From: Roseovarius sp. W115
Lineage (GTDB): Bacteria > Pseudomonadota > Alphaproteobacteria > Rhodobacterales > Rhodobacteraceae
Direction of reading: 5' to 3'
DNA length: 64,000 nucleotides
Assembly: GCF_032842945.2 (NCBI RefSeq)
Contig: NZ_CP146606.1
Coordinates: forward strand, 3,290,501-3,354,500
Part shown: positions 36,246 to 45,917 of the stretch, one piece after another
How positions within the stretch are numbered: the first letter of the stretch is position 1
Layout of the letters: every line of letters starts with the position of its first letter
Translations under genes and position numbers: made by a program
The notes under the pieces: model-generated
What the model was told of the DNA's origin: nothing
What the model saw: only the letters and a program-made list of their open reading frames with translations
Databases searched by the model: none

Positions 36246-38375
36246 ATGACCAATTCGTCCGACGGCTTTTTGAACCCGCAATCTATCGCAGTCTACGGAG
36301 CTTCCGAACGCGCATCCTCGCCAGGGACACATATTTTCCGAAATCTTACAAGCCAGGGTTATGGTGGCAAAGTGATTGCAATTAATCCCAAGTATGACTC
36401 GCTCGGAGGCCAGTCGTGCGTGCCCTCTCAAGAGGCCGCCGGAACCGGAGCTGATTTAGCCATCATCGCCATTCCTCCGAAAGCCGTTCCGGGCGCTCTG
36501 CGCGATTGCGCGTCGATGGGGACTAGCGCAGCAATCGTCATTACCGCCGGCTTTGTCGAAGGTAATGGTCCAGCCGGAAAACAGCGACTTCTCAACACAG
36601 CCAAGGCTGGCAATATCCAAATCATGGGGCCAAACTGCCTTGGGCTTGTACGCCCGCATCTTCGCCTCAACGCCACGTTTCAACCAGCCCTTCCACCTAA
36701 GGGCGGCCTTGCCTTGATTTCGCAATCTGGCGCAATCTGTTCAAGCATGGCGGACATGGCAGAACAGGATGGCCTTGGCTTCAGCCTGATGATGTCGCTA
36801 GGCAATTCATTTGAGCTGGGATTGGGCGATGCGATTGTGATGGCCGCCGACGACGCACGCACAAAGGTCATCCTTGTCTATGTAGAGGGTGTTCGAAACG
36901 GCCCGAAGTTTCGCTCGGCGTTGCGCGCCGCATACAAAATCAAACCTGTTATTGTTCTCAAGGCAGGACGCCATGCCGAGGGTGCCGCGGCGGCGGCCAC
37001 ACACACAGGTGCACTTGTCGGATCAGACGCGGTATTTTCAGCGGTGTTGCGCGAAGCAGGCGCGGTTCAGGTTGCCACGCTGGGTGAACTTCTGGATGTG
37101 GCGCGGTTCATGTCATCCCATCAACGATCATGTGGAGGTCGTCTTGCCATTGTGACAAACGGTGGTGGTGTCGGTGTCCTGACAGCCGATCGTCTTTCTG
37201 ACCGGTCGTTGCCGATTGCGCCGCTGCCCCAGGACGTTTGCGACAGCCTCGAAGGACAGCTTAGCCCAAACTGGTCACGACGCAATCCGCTCGACATTGT
37301 GGGCGACGCGACCGCTTCGGACTTCAAGGCGGCCCTGGATGCTTGCCTGCAAAGTGACGAATTTGATGCCGCACTGGCCCTTTTGAGCCCACAATCCATG
37401 ACGGCACCAGATCGGGTGGCCGATGCGGTGCTGGAGGCACACCACCGATATGACAAGCCGGTCCTGTCCTGCTTTTTGGGTGGGCACTCGGTGTCATCCT
37501 CACGCACCAAATTGCGCAGGCATGGCATCCCTGACTTCAACCGCCCCGAAGAAGCGGTGCGGGCGTTTGCCGCCGCGGTCAAGGCGGGTGAACGATCTGC
37601 CCGTGTGGATGACGCGCCAAAGCTGAAGGGGACAAAACGAACTACCCTAACCAAGGCCGTCCGTTCCCTGGGCACCCTGACACCCGGCATGCTCAGTGAC
37701 ATCGCCTCTCGTAGGTTGCTGTCCGTCGCAGGCATCCCCTGCCCGGTCCCCGAACTCGCGGCCACGGATGACGCGGCCGTCGCGATCTTTGAGAAACTTA
37801 GGTCGCCTGTCGTTCTGAAAGTCGTGTCGCCAGAGATATCCCATAAAAGCGAAGTGAACGGTGTGCGGTTGAACCTGCAGTCGCAGCCTGAAGTGGCCGC
37901 CGCGTTTCATGACATATGCGACACCGCAAAACGCATAAGACCGGATGCCAGCATCCTCGGGGTTTCGGTCGAACCCATGGTGCAACCCGATGATGCCCGG
38001 GAAGTTCTGATCGGTGTCACGCGCGACCCGGCCTTTGGACCCGTCATCACATTTGGCGCAGGAGGCACTCTGGTCGAACTCCTCGGAGATGTGGCAACCG
38101 GTATGCTGCCTCTAAGCCGCAACGCGGCTGTCGAATTGATTGGCCGTACGCGCGTTGCGCGCCTCTTGGGTCCGTTTCGCAACACGGCCCCAGTGGACAC
38201 GGGCGCTCTTGTGGATGTTTTGATGCATGTGTCTGATCTATGCCTGGCCATGCCCATGCTTGAAGAGATGGACATCAATCCGCTGATTGTAGCGCCTTCA
38301 GGGCTTTGTGCTGTGGACGTTCGTATCCGTTTGGGCTCGAACGATCCCGCGCTGCGGCTGACCGGTCAGCATTAG
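36246..38375 (+). CDS. NDP-forming acyl-CoA synthetase (acetate-CoA ligase family)
   Basis: 709 residues. CoA-binding domain first (GFLNPQSIAVYGASERASSP), succinyl-CoA ligase-like domains with TGALVGSDAVF, and an ATP-grasp part at the C-terminus (SPVVLKVVSPEISHKSEVNG, GVTRDPAFGPVITFGAGG). It converts acyl-CoA plus ADP to acid plus ATP or the reverse, useful for energy conservation when oxygen is short. Start ATG 36246 with GGGTG upstream. It overlaps the cation ATPase gene by 78 bp, tail to tail. Confidence 0.9.
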   Translation: MTNSSDGFLNPQSIAVYGASERASSPGTHIFRNLTSQGYGGKVIAINPKYDSLGGQSCVPSQEAAGTGADLAIIAIPPKAVPGALRDCASMGTSAAIVITAGFVEGNGPAGKQRLLNTAKAGNIQIMGPNCLGLVRPHLRLNATFQPALPPKGGLALISQSGAICSSMADMAEQDGLGFSLMMSLGNSFELGLGDAIVMAADDARTKVILVYVEGVRNGPKFRSALRAAYKIKPVIVLKAGRHAEGAAAAATHTGALVGSDAVFSAVLREAGAVQVATLGELLDVARFMSSHQRSCGGRLAIVTNGGGVGVLTADRLSDRSLPIAPLPQDVCDSLEGQLSPNWSRRNPLDIVGDATASDFKAALDACLQSDEFDAALALLSPQSMTAPDRVADAVLEAHHRYDKPVLSCFLGGHSVSSSRTKLRRHGIPDFNRPEEAVRAFAAAVKAGERSARVDDAPKLKGTKRTTLTKAVRSLGTLTPGMLSDIASRRLLSVAGIPCPVPELAATDDAAVAIFEKLRSPVVLKVVSPEISHKSEVNGVRLNLQSQPEVAAAFHDICDTAKRIRPDASILGVSVEPMVQPDDAREVLIGVTRDPAFGPVITFGAGGTLVELLGDVATGMLPLSRNAAVELIGRTRVARLLGPFRNTAPVDTGALVDVLMHVSDLCLAMPMLEEMDINPLIVAPSGLCAVDVRIRLGSNDPALRLTGQH

Positions 38376-40886
38376 CATCTTGATGCCTTCCGGCACGACA
38401 ATCAGTGGCAAGGCCAGCACCGCAATCCATTGCCAGTGAAAAATTTCCAGCGGAACGGTATGCAATATCGCTTGGAAAAACGGCAGGTAGACAGCCATCA
38501 CCTGCAGAGCGAGCATGCTAAGAAGCGCCAACAGGAGTGCCTTGTTTGACCACCAGCCAATGGCAGTGACCGGTGTTCGAAATGAACGAAACGCAAAAAC
38601 AGACATCTTTTCGAACACAACCATGGCTGTGAAAGCCAGGGTATTGGCCAAGACAGGATCAACCGGCAGGAATTTGTAAAACAGAAATAAACTCGCTCCG
38701 CCCGTATAAAGCCCAAAACCCAAGATCATCAGAAACCCCGCCCGCCCCAAGATGGGTTCTTTTGGTTTGCGCGGTGGTTGTTTCATTTGGTCAGGCTCAC
38801 TCTTCTCCAGACCCAGCGCGACCGCCGTGACACCGTCGGTAATCAGGTTCATCCAGAGTATCTGTGTCGCCAGAAAGATCAAAGGTCCGCCAATAATCAG
38901 ATTGACCACAAGCGCAACCACCTCGCCCGCGTTCGAACTCAGCAAGTAGCGCACGAACTTTTTGATGTTTGCAAACTGCCGTCGGCCTTCTGCAACCGCA
39001 TTCACAATGGTCGTAAAGTTATCGTCCAGAAGAATAAGGTCTGCGGCCTCTTGTGCGACATCTGTGCCCCGCTGGCCCATGGCGACACCAATATCGGCAC
39101 GTTTCAATGCGGGTGCATCGTTCACACCATCGCCAGTCATGGCGACAACCGCACCTGTACTCTGCAATGCTGTGACCAGACGTAGCTTATCCGCCGGGTG
39201 TGTTCGGGCAAAAATTACGTCACGCTGCAGCAAGGGCACCAAATCCGCCTCTGAAATCGCTGCCAATTCCTTGCCCGTGACAACCTTATCGGCGGGCAAG
39301 TCCATTTGGCTGGAAATCGCACGTGCTGTGACGGGGCTGTCACCGGTAACCATGATCACTCGAATACCCGCATCCCGCGCGCGCGCAATAGCTCCGGGAA
39401 CTTCTTGGCGCGGGGGATCAATCAATCCGACAAAGCCCAACAGAACGAGGTTTTCGTCCACCAAATTGCCTTGGGCGGTCGCGCGATCGGCAAGCGCCAG
39501 CACACGCAGGCCTTGCGACGCCATGCTTTCATGTACAGCCTTGAGCTCGTTGCGCAATTCCGCATCGATCTCCATGTCTTCGCCCGACATCGCAACAAAG
39601 GCGCACTTTTCCAGAACAACTTCTGGCGCGCCCTTGACCAAGAGACGAAAACAGCCATCGCGCTCAACCAGCATCGCCATGCGTTTGCGCTCACTGGAAA
39701 ATGGCATTTCTTGCTGTATTTCTACAGCCTGCGCATCGCCCAAATGCTGCACCAATTCCAGCAAAGCGACTTCTGTCGGACTGCCCAAAGACTCAACATT
39801 GTTATGTTGGTCGGTGTAGCGCGACGCATGCGTGCATATGGACGCCACATCAATGAAGCGCTGGATCACATGTGACTGATTTCTGGCCGTGATATCCTTG
39901 ATTGCATCACGCCCGGCATCATACCAGGATCCCGCCATCCAGAAGCGCGTCGCAACCATTTTGTTCTCAGTCAGGGTTCCTGTCTTGTCGGTACAAATCA
40001 CGGACGCTGCGCCAAGAGTTTCAATTGCCTGCATACGACGGACAAGCGCCTTTCGGCGCACCATGGCGGATGCGCCAAGCGCCAAAGTTATGGTCACAAC
40101 CGCAGGAAGCCCTTCAGGCACCATGGCCACAGCCAGTGATATCGCCGTGAGCATCATGTCGAGAATTGGCTGCCCGGTCAGCAACCCCAAGCTTGCAACG
40201 GCAACTCCGACACCTATGGAAAATATCCCAAGCCACCAAGCAAGGCGGCCCAAAGCCTGCTGAAGCTGTGTTGGCCGACGATCAATGCCTCCGGTGAGTT
40301 TTGCGATTTCTGCAAAACTGGTGTCGGACCCTGTCGCCGTGACTTCAGCCTCTGCAGTCCCAACCACAAGAGAGGTTCCCGCAAAAACAAGCCCGTCCAC
40401 ACCCTTCGACACTGGCATGGATTCTCCGGTCAGGATGCTCTCATTCAATTCCGCATCCCGCGACACAACAAGGTTTCCGTCAGCGGCAACGCGGTCGCCG
40501 GTGCTGAGCACAAGAAGGTCGCCCGGCACAACTTCTGCGGCAGGTATGCGCTCTTCCACGCCGTCCCGCCGCACCGTCGCGAGCGGGCTCAATAATTTTG
40601 TCAAAGCTGCCAGAGCTTTCTCCGCGCGCCATTCCTGTACGAAGCCCAGGACCGCGTTAAAAACGATAACAGCGGCTATGACCATCGCATCAATCGTTTC
40701 ACCCAGCAACGCGGCGGCGACGACTGCCAATGCGAGGATTGCGATCAGAGGGCTGGTGAACTGTCTGAGAATGGCCTGCCACATTGGTGGTGGAGGCAGT
40801 AGCGGAAGTTCATTCAAACCATATGCATCGCGCGCTCGAAGCGCCGCGTCAGCACTGAGTCCCGGGCGTGACGTTGAGTCGGTCAT
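38298..40886 (-). CDS. Cation-translocating P-type ATPase (P2 type)
   Basis: 862 residues. N-terminal cation-ATPase domain (GLSADAALRARDAYGLNELP), TGES motif (LTGESMPVSKG), phosphorylation site DKTGTLTENKM, ATP-binding KGAPEV, hinge MTGDGVNDAPALKRADIGVA, and about ten membrane segments. The PEGL-type helix (VAMVPEGLPAVVTI) places it with Ca2+/Na+/H+-type pumps, not heavy-metal ATPases. Start MTDSTSRPG at 40886. It shares a 104-bp divergent region and an FNR-type box with the phasin gene. Confidence 0.92.
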   Translation of the reverse strand: MTDSTSRPGLSADAALRARDAYGLNELPLLPPPPMWQAILRQFTSPLIAILALAVVAAALLGETIDAMVIAAVIVFNAVLGFVQEWRAEKALAALTKLLSPLATVRRDGVEERIPAAEVVPGDLLVLSTGDRVAADGNLVVSRDAELNESILTGESMPVSKGVDGLVFAGTSLVVGTAEAEVTATGSDTSFAEIAKLTGGIDRRPTQLQQALGRLAWWLGIFSIGVGVAVASLGLLTGQPILDMMLTAISLAVAMVPEGLPAVVTITLALGASAMVRRKALVRRMQAIETLGAASVICTDKTGTLTENKMVATRFWMAGSWYDAGRDAIKDITARNQSHVIQRFIDVASICTHASRYTDQHNNVESLGSPTEVALLELVQHLGDAQAVEIQQEMPFSSERKRMAMLVERDGCFRLLVKGAPEVVLEKCAFVAMSGEDMEIDAELRNELKAVHESMASQGLRVLALADRATAQGNLVDENLVLLGFVGLIDPPRQEVPGAIARARDAGIRVIMVTGDSPVTARAISSQMDLPADKVVTGKELAAISEADLVPLLQRDVIFARTHPADKLRLVTALQSTGAVVAMTGDGVNDAPALKRADIGVAMGQRGTDVAQEAADLILLDDNFTTIVNAVAEGRRQFANIKKFVRYLLSSNAGEVVALVVNLIIGGPLIFLATQILWMNLITDGVTAVALGLEKSEPDQMKQPPRKPKEPILGRAGFLMILGFGLYTGGASLFLFYKFLPVDPVLANTLAFTAMVVFEKMSVFAFRSFRTPVTAIGWWSNKALLLALLSMLALQVMAVYLPFFQAILHTVPLEIFHWQWIAVLALPLIVVPEGIKMLMLTGQPQRGIVRAQTDTNVHSTKP

Positions 40887-40920
40887 AGCCGCAAAATGAG
40901 ACACGCATGGCAACGCCCCA

Positions 40921-40934
40921 TTGAGCAATATCAA
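40921..40934. promoter_or_regulatory. FNR/FixK-type box
   Basis: TTGAGCAATATCAA between the cation ATPase and phasin genes; position about 56 bp before the phasin start suits activation of that gene. Confidence 0.72.
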
Positions 40935-40989
40935 CCAGCGCCCAATTGGGAATGATAGTGTTCGGGCATCAGCGAGAGGAGATCAAAAC

Positions 40990-41364
40990 ATGCCCAAAGC
41001 AAAAAGTCCTGAGGTGAGTTCACCACTTGAACCAGAAAAAGTCTGGCGAACATTTACCGATATGCAAAACGGCGGGCTTGGATCGCTTTCTTGGCTTGGC
41101 ACAAAATGGGTCGAAGCCATGAGTGATTTGGGATCGGAATGGCTGAGCTTTGTTGCAGATCGTGTGAAGGAAGATGTGAAGCTGCAGCATGAGCTTCTTC
41201 ACGCAAAATCAGTCAATGACGTTCAACGCGTGCAAGCGGCATTCATTCAGAAAGCTCTTGATGACTATCGGCTCGAAACCGGAAAAGTGGTCAAGTTTTG
41301 CTCGAACACAATGGAAGAAATTTCAGCTAAAGCCGAAGAAGCTGCCGATCAGTCGAAAACATAA
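40990..41364 (+). CDS. Phasin-like protein
   Basis: 124 residues, almost wholly amphipathic helix, with KSVNDVQRVQAAFIQKALDD and YRLETGKVVKFCSNTMEEIS typical of phasins that coat polyhydroxyalkanoate granules. GAGGAGATC precedes the ATG. Convergent with, and overlapping by 16 bp, the PHA synthase gene. Confidence 0.82.
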   Translation: MPKAKSPEVSSPLEPEKVWRTFTDMQNGGLGSLSWLGTKWVEAMSDLGSEWLSFVADRVKEDVKLQHELLHAKSVNDVQRVQAAFIQKALDDYRLETGKVVKFCSNTMEEISAKAEEAADQSKT

Positions 41365-43040
41365 GTTCCAGGGGCTTTTTCCAAGGAAGACCAGGCTTCG
41401 GAGAGTTTTTTCTGCCTCGAGTAACCTTCGAGCCAGGTTGTCCAATCCGGCCACCAGGAGCCGTCTTCTGGCGTTTCTTTCTCGAACCAGGCATCCGGCC
41501 CTACAAACCGGGTGCCTTCCTGTTTTACGAGCGTGCGAAAATGTCGACCAGAATGCCCTGGCTCCGATATTACACCACCATTGTGACCGCCGTTGGTCAG
41601 GACAAAACGGACATTCGTATCCGTCAGGGCAAGCAGCTTGAATACAGAGGTCCAAGGTGAAACATGGTCGCTTTCTGTCGCAAGACAGTACATTGGCGCT
41701 CGAATATCGGTGAGCGACACACGCCGTCCATCAACGCGGTACGTTCTGTTGGCGAGCGCATTTTCCAGAAACAGCTTTCTCAGGTAGGTTGCGTGCATGC
41801 GCGCAGGCATGCGTGTCGCATCAGCATTCCAAGCCATCAGATCATTGATCGGCGAACGCTCGCCCAAAAGGTAGTGACGAATGACTCGGCTCCAAATCAA
41901 GTCCGCCGGACGCAACATCTGAAATGCAGCCGCCATCTGCTTAGCCTCCAGATACCCCTGCTCTGCCATAAGGTCTTCCAGAAACGCTACCTGTGCTTCT
42001 GTGATAAAGGTTCCAAGTTCACCCGGCTCGGTGAAATCCGTTTGACTAGCCAAAAGTGACAAGGTTGCAAAGACGCCCTGCCCGTCTCTTGCGGCCGCAG
42101 CCGCTGCAATTGCAAGCAAAGTGCCCCCTAGACAATACCCCACGGCATGTACCGCATTTGTATCGTGCTCTGAGGCAAGCCAATTGAGCGGTGCTCTGAT
42201 GCCTAGCTCCAGGTAATCATTCAGATCCAATTCAGCGTCTTCAGAACCCGGGTTTTTCCAGGACAGACAAAACACCTCAAAGCCTTGGTCTACCAAATAG
42301 GATACGAGCGAGTTCTGAGGTGAAAGATCCAGAATGTAGTATTTCATAATCCACGCTGGGACGATGAAAACGGGTGGCTTCTTTACCTTTGAACCTTTTG
42401 GGTGATAGCGCAGAAGCTCCACGAGACGATTGCGAAATACCACATCACCCGGCGTCACGGCTATGGTCTCTCCAACCTTGAAGGGGTCGTGCTCTCTTGG
42501 CACTCCGGTTAGGGTGGTGGCCAGGTCGTCCAACCAGTTCCGCCAGCCATTCACAATGCTTTGTCCGCATGAACGCACCGCCCGATCAAGCACTGTAGGG
42601 TTGGTCAACGGAAAATTGGCCGGACAGAACATATCAAGCGCCTGACGGCTGTAGAAATCCATGGCATTCTGGTGTTTGGGATCAACCCCCGGCAATGGCC
42701 CAAATGCCTCGTGCCACCAATCTTGGGCAGCCAGAAACACATTTCGATAGAAACAATAGGGCGGCAAATTCCATAATGGGTTGGCAAATCTGGGATCATT
42801 CTCTTGCGTATTTTCGTGTATCAACCCCAACGCCAAATGCCTCTGCATTTCTTTGAACAGGTGTTGCTGCCTTTGTGGTGAAACCGCTATGTGCATGCTC
42901 CAATCTGTCCAAGCTACCATCAAGCCTGCGGGTGATACGCCCCCTGTCAGCCTTGCAATAGCGGCATGAAGTTTTTGATCGGTGCCAGACGTACCCATGT
43001 AGAGTGAACCTTTCGCTGAATCAGCTCCGCCATGTTTCAC
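41349..43040 (-). CDS. phaC: Polyhydroxyalkanoate synthase (PhaC-type)
   Basis: 563 residues. Alpha/beta-hydrolase fold with lipase-like box GYCLGGTLLA (catalytic Cys), Asp in LATESDHVSPW and His in TNGGHNGGVI. The N-terminal region resembles PhaC_N (PLLRFHR-like region replaced by FRNRLVELLRYHPKG). It polymerises hydroxyacyl-CoA into storage polymer together with the adjacent phasin. ATG at 42998 (MGTSGTDQK) is an alternative start. An imperfect FNR-type box lies upstream. Confidence 0.88.
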   Translation of the reverse strand: MKHGGADSAKGSLYMGTSGTDQKLHAAIARLTGGVSPAGLMVAWTDWSMHIAVSPQRQQHLFKEMQRHLALGLIHENTQENDPRFANPLWNLPPYCFYRNVFLAAQDWWHEAFGPLPGVDPKHQNAMDFYSRQALDMFCPANFPLTNPTVLDRAVRSCGQSIVNGWRNWLDDLATTLTGVPREHDPFKVGETIAVTPGDVVFRNRLVELLRYHPKGSKVKKPPVFIVPAWIMKYYILDLSPQNSLVSYLVDQGFEVFCLSWKNPGSEDAELDLNDYLELGIRAPLNWLASEHDTNAVHAVGYCLGGTLLAIAAAAAARDGQGVFATLSLLASQTDFTEPGELGTFITEAQVAFLEDLMAEQGYLEAKQMAAAFQMLRPADLIWSRVIRHYLLGERSPINDLMAWNADATRMPARMHATYLRKLFLENALANRTYRVDGRRVSLTDIRAPMYCLATESDHVSPWTSVFKLLALTDTNVRFVLTNGGHNGGVISEPGHSGRHFRTLVKQEGTRFVGPDAWFEKETPEDGSWWPDWTTWLEGYSRQKKLSEAWSSLEKAPGTYVFD

Positions 43041-43058
43041 ACCGCTCGTTCACATCGA

Positions 43059-43072
43059 TTGATATCCGTCAG
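43059..43072. promoter_or_regulatory. Possible FNR/FixK-type box (imperfect)
   Basis: TTGATATCCGTCAG, one mismatch in the right arm, 19 bp from the longest phaC start and upstream of the small ORF at 43130. Confidence 0.4.
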
Positions 43073-43129
43073 TTAGGGCTTTCGATTGACCAATAGTGTT
43101 TCGTGCAAGCTATTCATACGGAGAAGACT

Positions 43130-43237
43130 ATGAACGATGCAGTCGATGAATTTGCCGACACAACCAATCTAGAAGCGCTCGTGAGTGTAAGCCGGGCAGC
43201 CTATGAAGGCACTCAAACATCGAACATTTTGCTATGA
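43130..43237 (+). CDS. 35-residue ORF coupled to ion channel gene
   Basis: MNDAVDEFADTTNLEALVSV onward, ending TSNILL, acidic and soluble. CGGAGAAGACT provides a ribosome site, and its stop overlaps the channel start as ATGA. This argues for a translated leader or small partner. No known family. Confidence 0.5.
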   Translation: MNDAVDEFADTTNLEALVSVSRAAYEGTQTSNILL

Positions 43238-43668
43238 TTGATCAGTTGTTGCTTGGCTCTGCCGTCACTCTCGTTTCGCTTGTTGGAGGTGCAATCCTGT
43301 GGTGGCTCCTGAATGAGAATCTTGAGTTTATGGAACCTTGGCTACAGCGGCCGCCACACCCCATTAAGTCGTTTGTTGTTATCCTGATGGTCGTGCTTGC
43401 GACCATGACAATGATGACGTTGGGTGTCTGGCTCTGGGCAGTTGTGTTTCGACAGATGTCAGTCTTCTCGTTACTGGAAGAAGCCGTCTACTACTCTTTG
43501 GTTGCTTACACGACCTTGGGCCTTGGCGATGTTACCATGCCGAAAGACAAGCGTCTTCTGGGAGGTATGACCGGGGCTAACGGTTTTCTCATGTTTGGCC
43601 TTATGACCGCTATGCTGACAGACACCCTACGGCACGTCCGGCGAGTTCAAAACAAACTAAGAGACTAG
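43234..43668 (+). CDS. Two-TM potassium-channel-like protein
   Basis: 144 residues. Three hydrophobic stretches; the pore region reads YYSLVAYTTLGLGDVTMPKD, where TTLGLGD matches the K+ selectivity filter TxGxGD. The last helix follows (GANGFLMFGLMTAMLTDTL). Ion_trans_2-type channel without regulatory domain. Upstream small ORF overlaps its start. Confidence 0.85.
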   Translation: MIDQLLLGSAVTLVSLVGGAILWWLLNENLEFMEPWLQRPPHPIKSFVVILMVVLATMTMMTLGVWLWAVVFRQMSVFSLLEEAVYYSLVAYTTLGLGDVTMPKDKRLLGGMTGANGFLMFGLMTAMLTDTLRHVRRVQNKLRD

Positions 43669-43737
43669 CGTTTGGCTTACGCTAAGGGTTTTGCAAAGTT
43701 GAGCATCACTTAAAGAGATCTACCCGCTCCGAACAAT

Positions 43738-43751
43738 TTGATTTTTATTAA
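43738..43751 (+). promoter_or_regulatory. Possible FNR/FixK-type box (imperfect)
   Basis: TTGATTTTTATTAA, one mismatch, 50 bp before the VIT-family start. Confidence 0.4.
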
Positions 43752-44260
43752 TCCGGCCTGGTTTCTGGGTTGCAAAATGATCGTACTCAGGAGGCACGCC
43801 ATGCCAGATCACGGTCACTCTCATCAAGAAATCTCAGCCAGAATCGGTGCACCGCCAGGAAGGGGTGTTCTCCGGGATGCGATCTATGGTGCCATTGATG
43901 GAACTGTAACAACATTTGCGATCGTCGCTGGGGTAGCTGGCGCCGGGCTTTCACCGATTGTCATCGTTGTATTGGGCCTAGCAAACGTCTTGGCAGATGG
44001 ATTTTCCATGGCCGCAGCCAATTACTCGGGCGAAAAAGCTGAGCAAGACAATCTTAGGCAAATACGAGCAATAGAAGAGCACCATATTAAAACCTATCCC
44101 GAAGGCGAACGACAGGAAGTGCGTGAAATCCTTCGCCAAAAAGGTCTCGAAGGGCGTGTCTTAGAAGAAGCAACCGATGCGATAACGAAAGTTCCAGAAA
44201 GCTGGATTGCCCTGATGATTGAACCGCCCCGGTTTTGCCGGAGACTGTTGAGTTCGTATT

Positions 44261-45160
44261 TCAAGCTGCGATTTTGTTTGATTTCAAGGCTTGTTCGTAT
44301 TTCTCCTCCGCTTCGATTGGTGTGATGTAGCCGAGAGGTTCGAGCAAGCGTTCCCTATTGAACCAATCGACCCATTGCAGGGTTTCCCATTCGACCTGAT
44401 CTTTGGACTTCCATGGCCCCAGCCTGTTGATGACTTCCGTTTTGAACAGGCCGATGATTGTCTCAGCCAGTGCATTGTCATAGCTGTCGCCGACGCTGCC
44501 GACGGATGGTTCCAATCCTGCATCGACCAAACGCTCTGTGTACTTGATCGATACATATTGCGATCCGCGATCTGAATGATGGATCAGTTTCTCAGCAGGT
44601 CTGCGCGCATGGATCGCCTGTTCGAGCGCATCCAAGACAAACTGCGTGTCCTGTGTTGTCGATGCTTTCCAGCCGACGATCCGGTTGGCGAAGGTATCAA
44701 TGACAAAGCCCACGTAGACGAAGCCCCGCCAGGTGGACACAAACGTGAAGTCGGACACCCAAAGCTCGTTTGGCATCGCAGCCCGGAACTGGCGATTAAC
44801 CTTGTCCAGTGGGCATTGATCGGCAGGCTGACCATAGGTGGTTTTGACCTTCTTGCCCCGCCGAACGCCTTGAATACCAAGCTGGCGCATCAAGCGTTCA
44901 ACCGTGCAGCGGGCGATATCGATCCTCTCGCGCTTCATTGCATGCCACAGTTTACGTGCGCCGTAGACTGATCTGTTCTTCTCCCAAACGTCTTTCATCT
45001 CTTTGCGCAGATACGCATCCCGCTTGGCGCGATCCGATGCACGGTCAGGTTCGCGTTCAACGGCCAGATGCTCGTAGAAAGTCGACGGGGCAATCTGCAG
45101 AACACGGCACATCGGCTCGACCCCATGCACGCTTCGGTGCTCCTTGATGAAGGCAATCAT
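44261..45160 (-). CDS. IS3-family transposase OrfB (DDE integrase core)
   Basis: 299 residues. HTH_21 region (FIKEHRSVHGVEPMCRVL) followed by the rve core: first Asp in ELWVSDFTFV, second in LIHHSDRGSQYVS, Glu in DNALAETIIGLFKTE. Its ATG overlaps the orfA stop, and AAAAAG in orfA (ILKKASAYF) may support frameshifting to an OrfAB transposase. Complete and apparently active. Confidence 0.93.
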   Translation of the reverse strand: MIAFIKEHRSVHGVEPMCRVLQIAPSTFYEHLAVEREPDRASDRAKRDAYLRKEMKDVWEKNRSVYGARKLWHAMKRERIDIARCTVERLMRQLGIQGVRRGKKVKTTYGQPADQCPLDKVNRQFRAAMPNELWVSDFTFVSTWRGFVYVGFVIDTFANRIVGWKASTTQDTQFVLDALEQAIHARRPAEKLIHHSDRGSQYVSIKYTERLVDAGLEPSVGSVGDSYDNALAETIIGLFKTEVINRLGPWKSKDQVEWETLQWVDWFNRERLLEPLGYITPIEAEEKYEQALKSNKIAA

Positions 45161-45489
45161 TTGCGGAATGGGCGGTCGAGCTCCGCCTGTGCAAAATAAG
45201 CAGATGCCTTTTTGAGGATCTCATTGGCCTGACGCAGTTGCCGGTTCTCGCGTTCAAGTTCCTTGATGCGTTCCCTCTCAACCGTCGTCAGACCATCACG
45301 CTTACCCGTGTCTGTCTCATGTTGTTTGACCCAGATGCGCAGGCTGTCCCTGCTGCATCCAACCTTCTGAGAAATCGACAAGATTGCTGCCGATCTGCTC
45401 GCATATTCTGCCTCGTGATCCAAAACCATCCGCACCGCTCGGGCGCGCAGTTCCTCTGGATAACGTGTTCCGTTCTTCGTCTTTCCCAT
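45157..45489 (-). CDS. IS3-family transposase OrfA
   Basis: 110 residues. N-terminal HTH (TRYPEELRARAVRMVLDHEA, then VGCSRDSLRIWVKQHE) and a leucine-zipper-like end (IKELERENRQLRQANEILKK). Binds the IS ends. Overlaps orfB by 4 bp. Confidence 0.93.
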   Translation of the reverse strand: MGKTKNGTRYPEELRARAVRMVLDHEAEYASRSAAILSISQKVGCSRDSLRIWVKQHETDTGKRDGLTTVERERIKELERENRQLRQANEILKKASAYFAQAELDRPFRK

Positions 45490-45917
45490 AACCCAGTATC
45501 CTTACTTCTGGGTCTCCGGCAAACAAGGGGCGGTTCAGATTGAAGGAGAATACGGTCTAGGAGGAACCAACCCACATCCTTTACGCGCGGCATTTGCCAC
45601 GTTCATTTCATTTCTTGTTGCAGGAATGATACCTCTTTTTCCGTTTTTATTGGGTTTTGAAAGAGCATTCGAGTTTTCCGTATGGATGACGATGGCGACC
45701 TTCTTCTTGATTGGTGCGCTCAAAAGCAATTGGTCTCTTAGCCCCTGGTGGCTTTCCAGTATTGAAACGGCACTCATTGGAGGGTCTGCAGCCGCATTGG
45801 CATATGGCGTTGGCGCGTTGTTTCATATGTAAAGATTTTGCGCTTCATTTCGATTTGAAGACTGTGATTTCGCTCTGTTTGAAGTTTTGCATGGAAATCC
45901 GCCATTCTGATTTTGGT

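Larger units (their letters stand above)
44220..45537 (-). mobile_element. IS3-family insertion sequence (1,318 bp)
   Basis: Terminal inverted repeats TGAACCGCCCC...TTGCCGGAGAC (26 bp, 22 identical) at both ends. Target duplication GAT (44217-44219 and 45538-45540). Two overlapping transposase frames on the minus strand. Inserted within the VIT-family gene. Confidence 0.92.
43801..45832 (+). pseudogene. VIT1/CCC1-family transporter interrupted by an IS3-family element
   Basis: The 5' part (43801-44219) encodes MPDHGHSHQEISARIGAPPG, then GAIDGTVTTFAIVAGVAGAG and NVLADGFSMAAANYSG. The 3' part (45541-45832) encodes GLGGTNPHPLRAAFATFISF to the final GALFHM. Joining 43801-44219 to 45541-45832 gives exactly 711 nt, an uninterrupted 236-residue protein. 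VIT/CCC1 proteins move Fe2+ or Mn2+ across membranes. AGGAGGCACGCC precedes the start. The gene was probably functional until a recent insertion. Confidence 0.9.
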
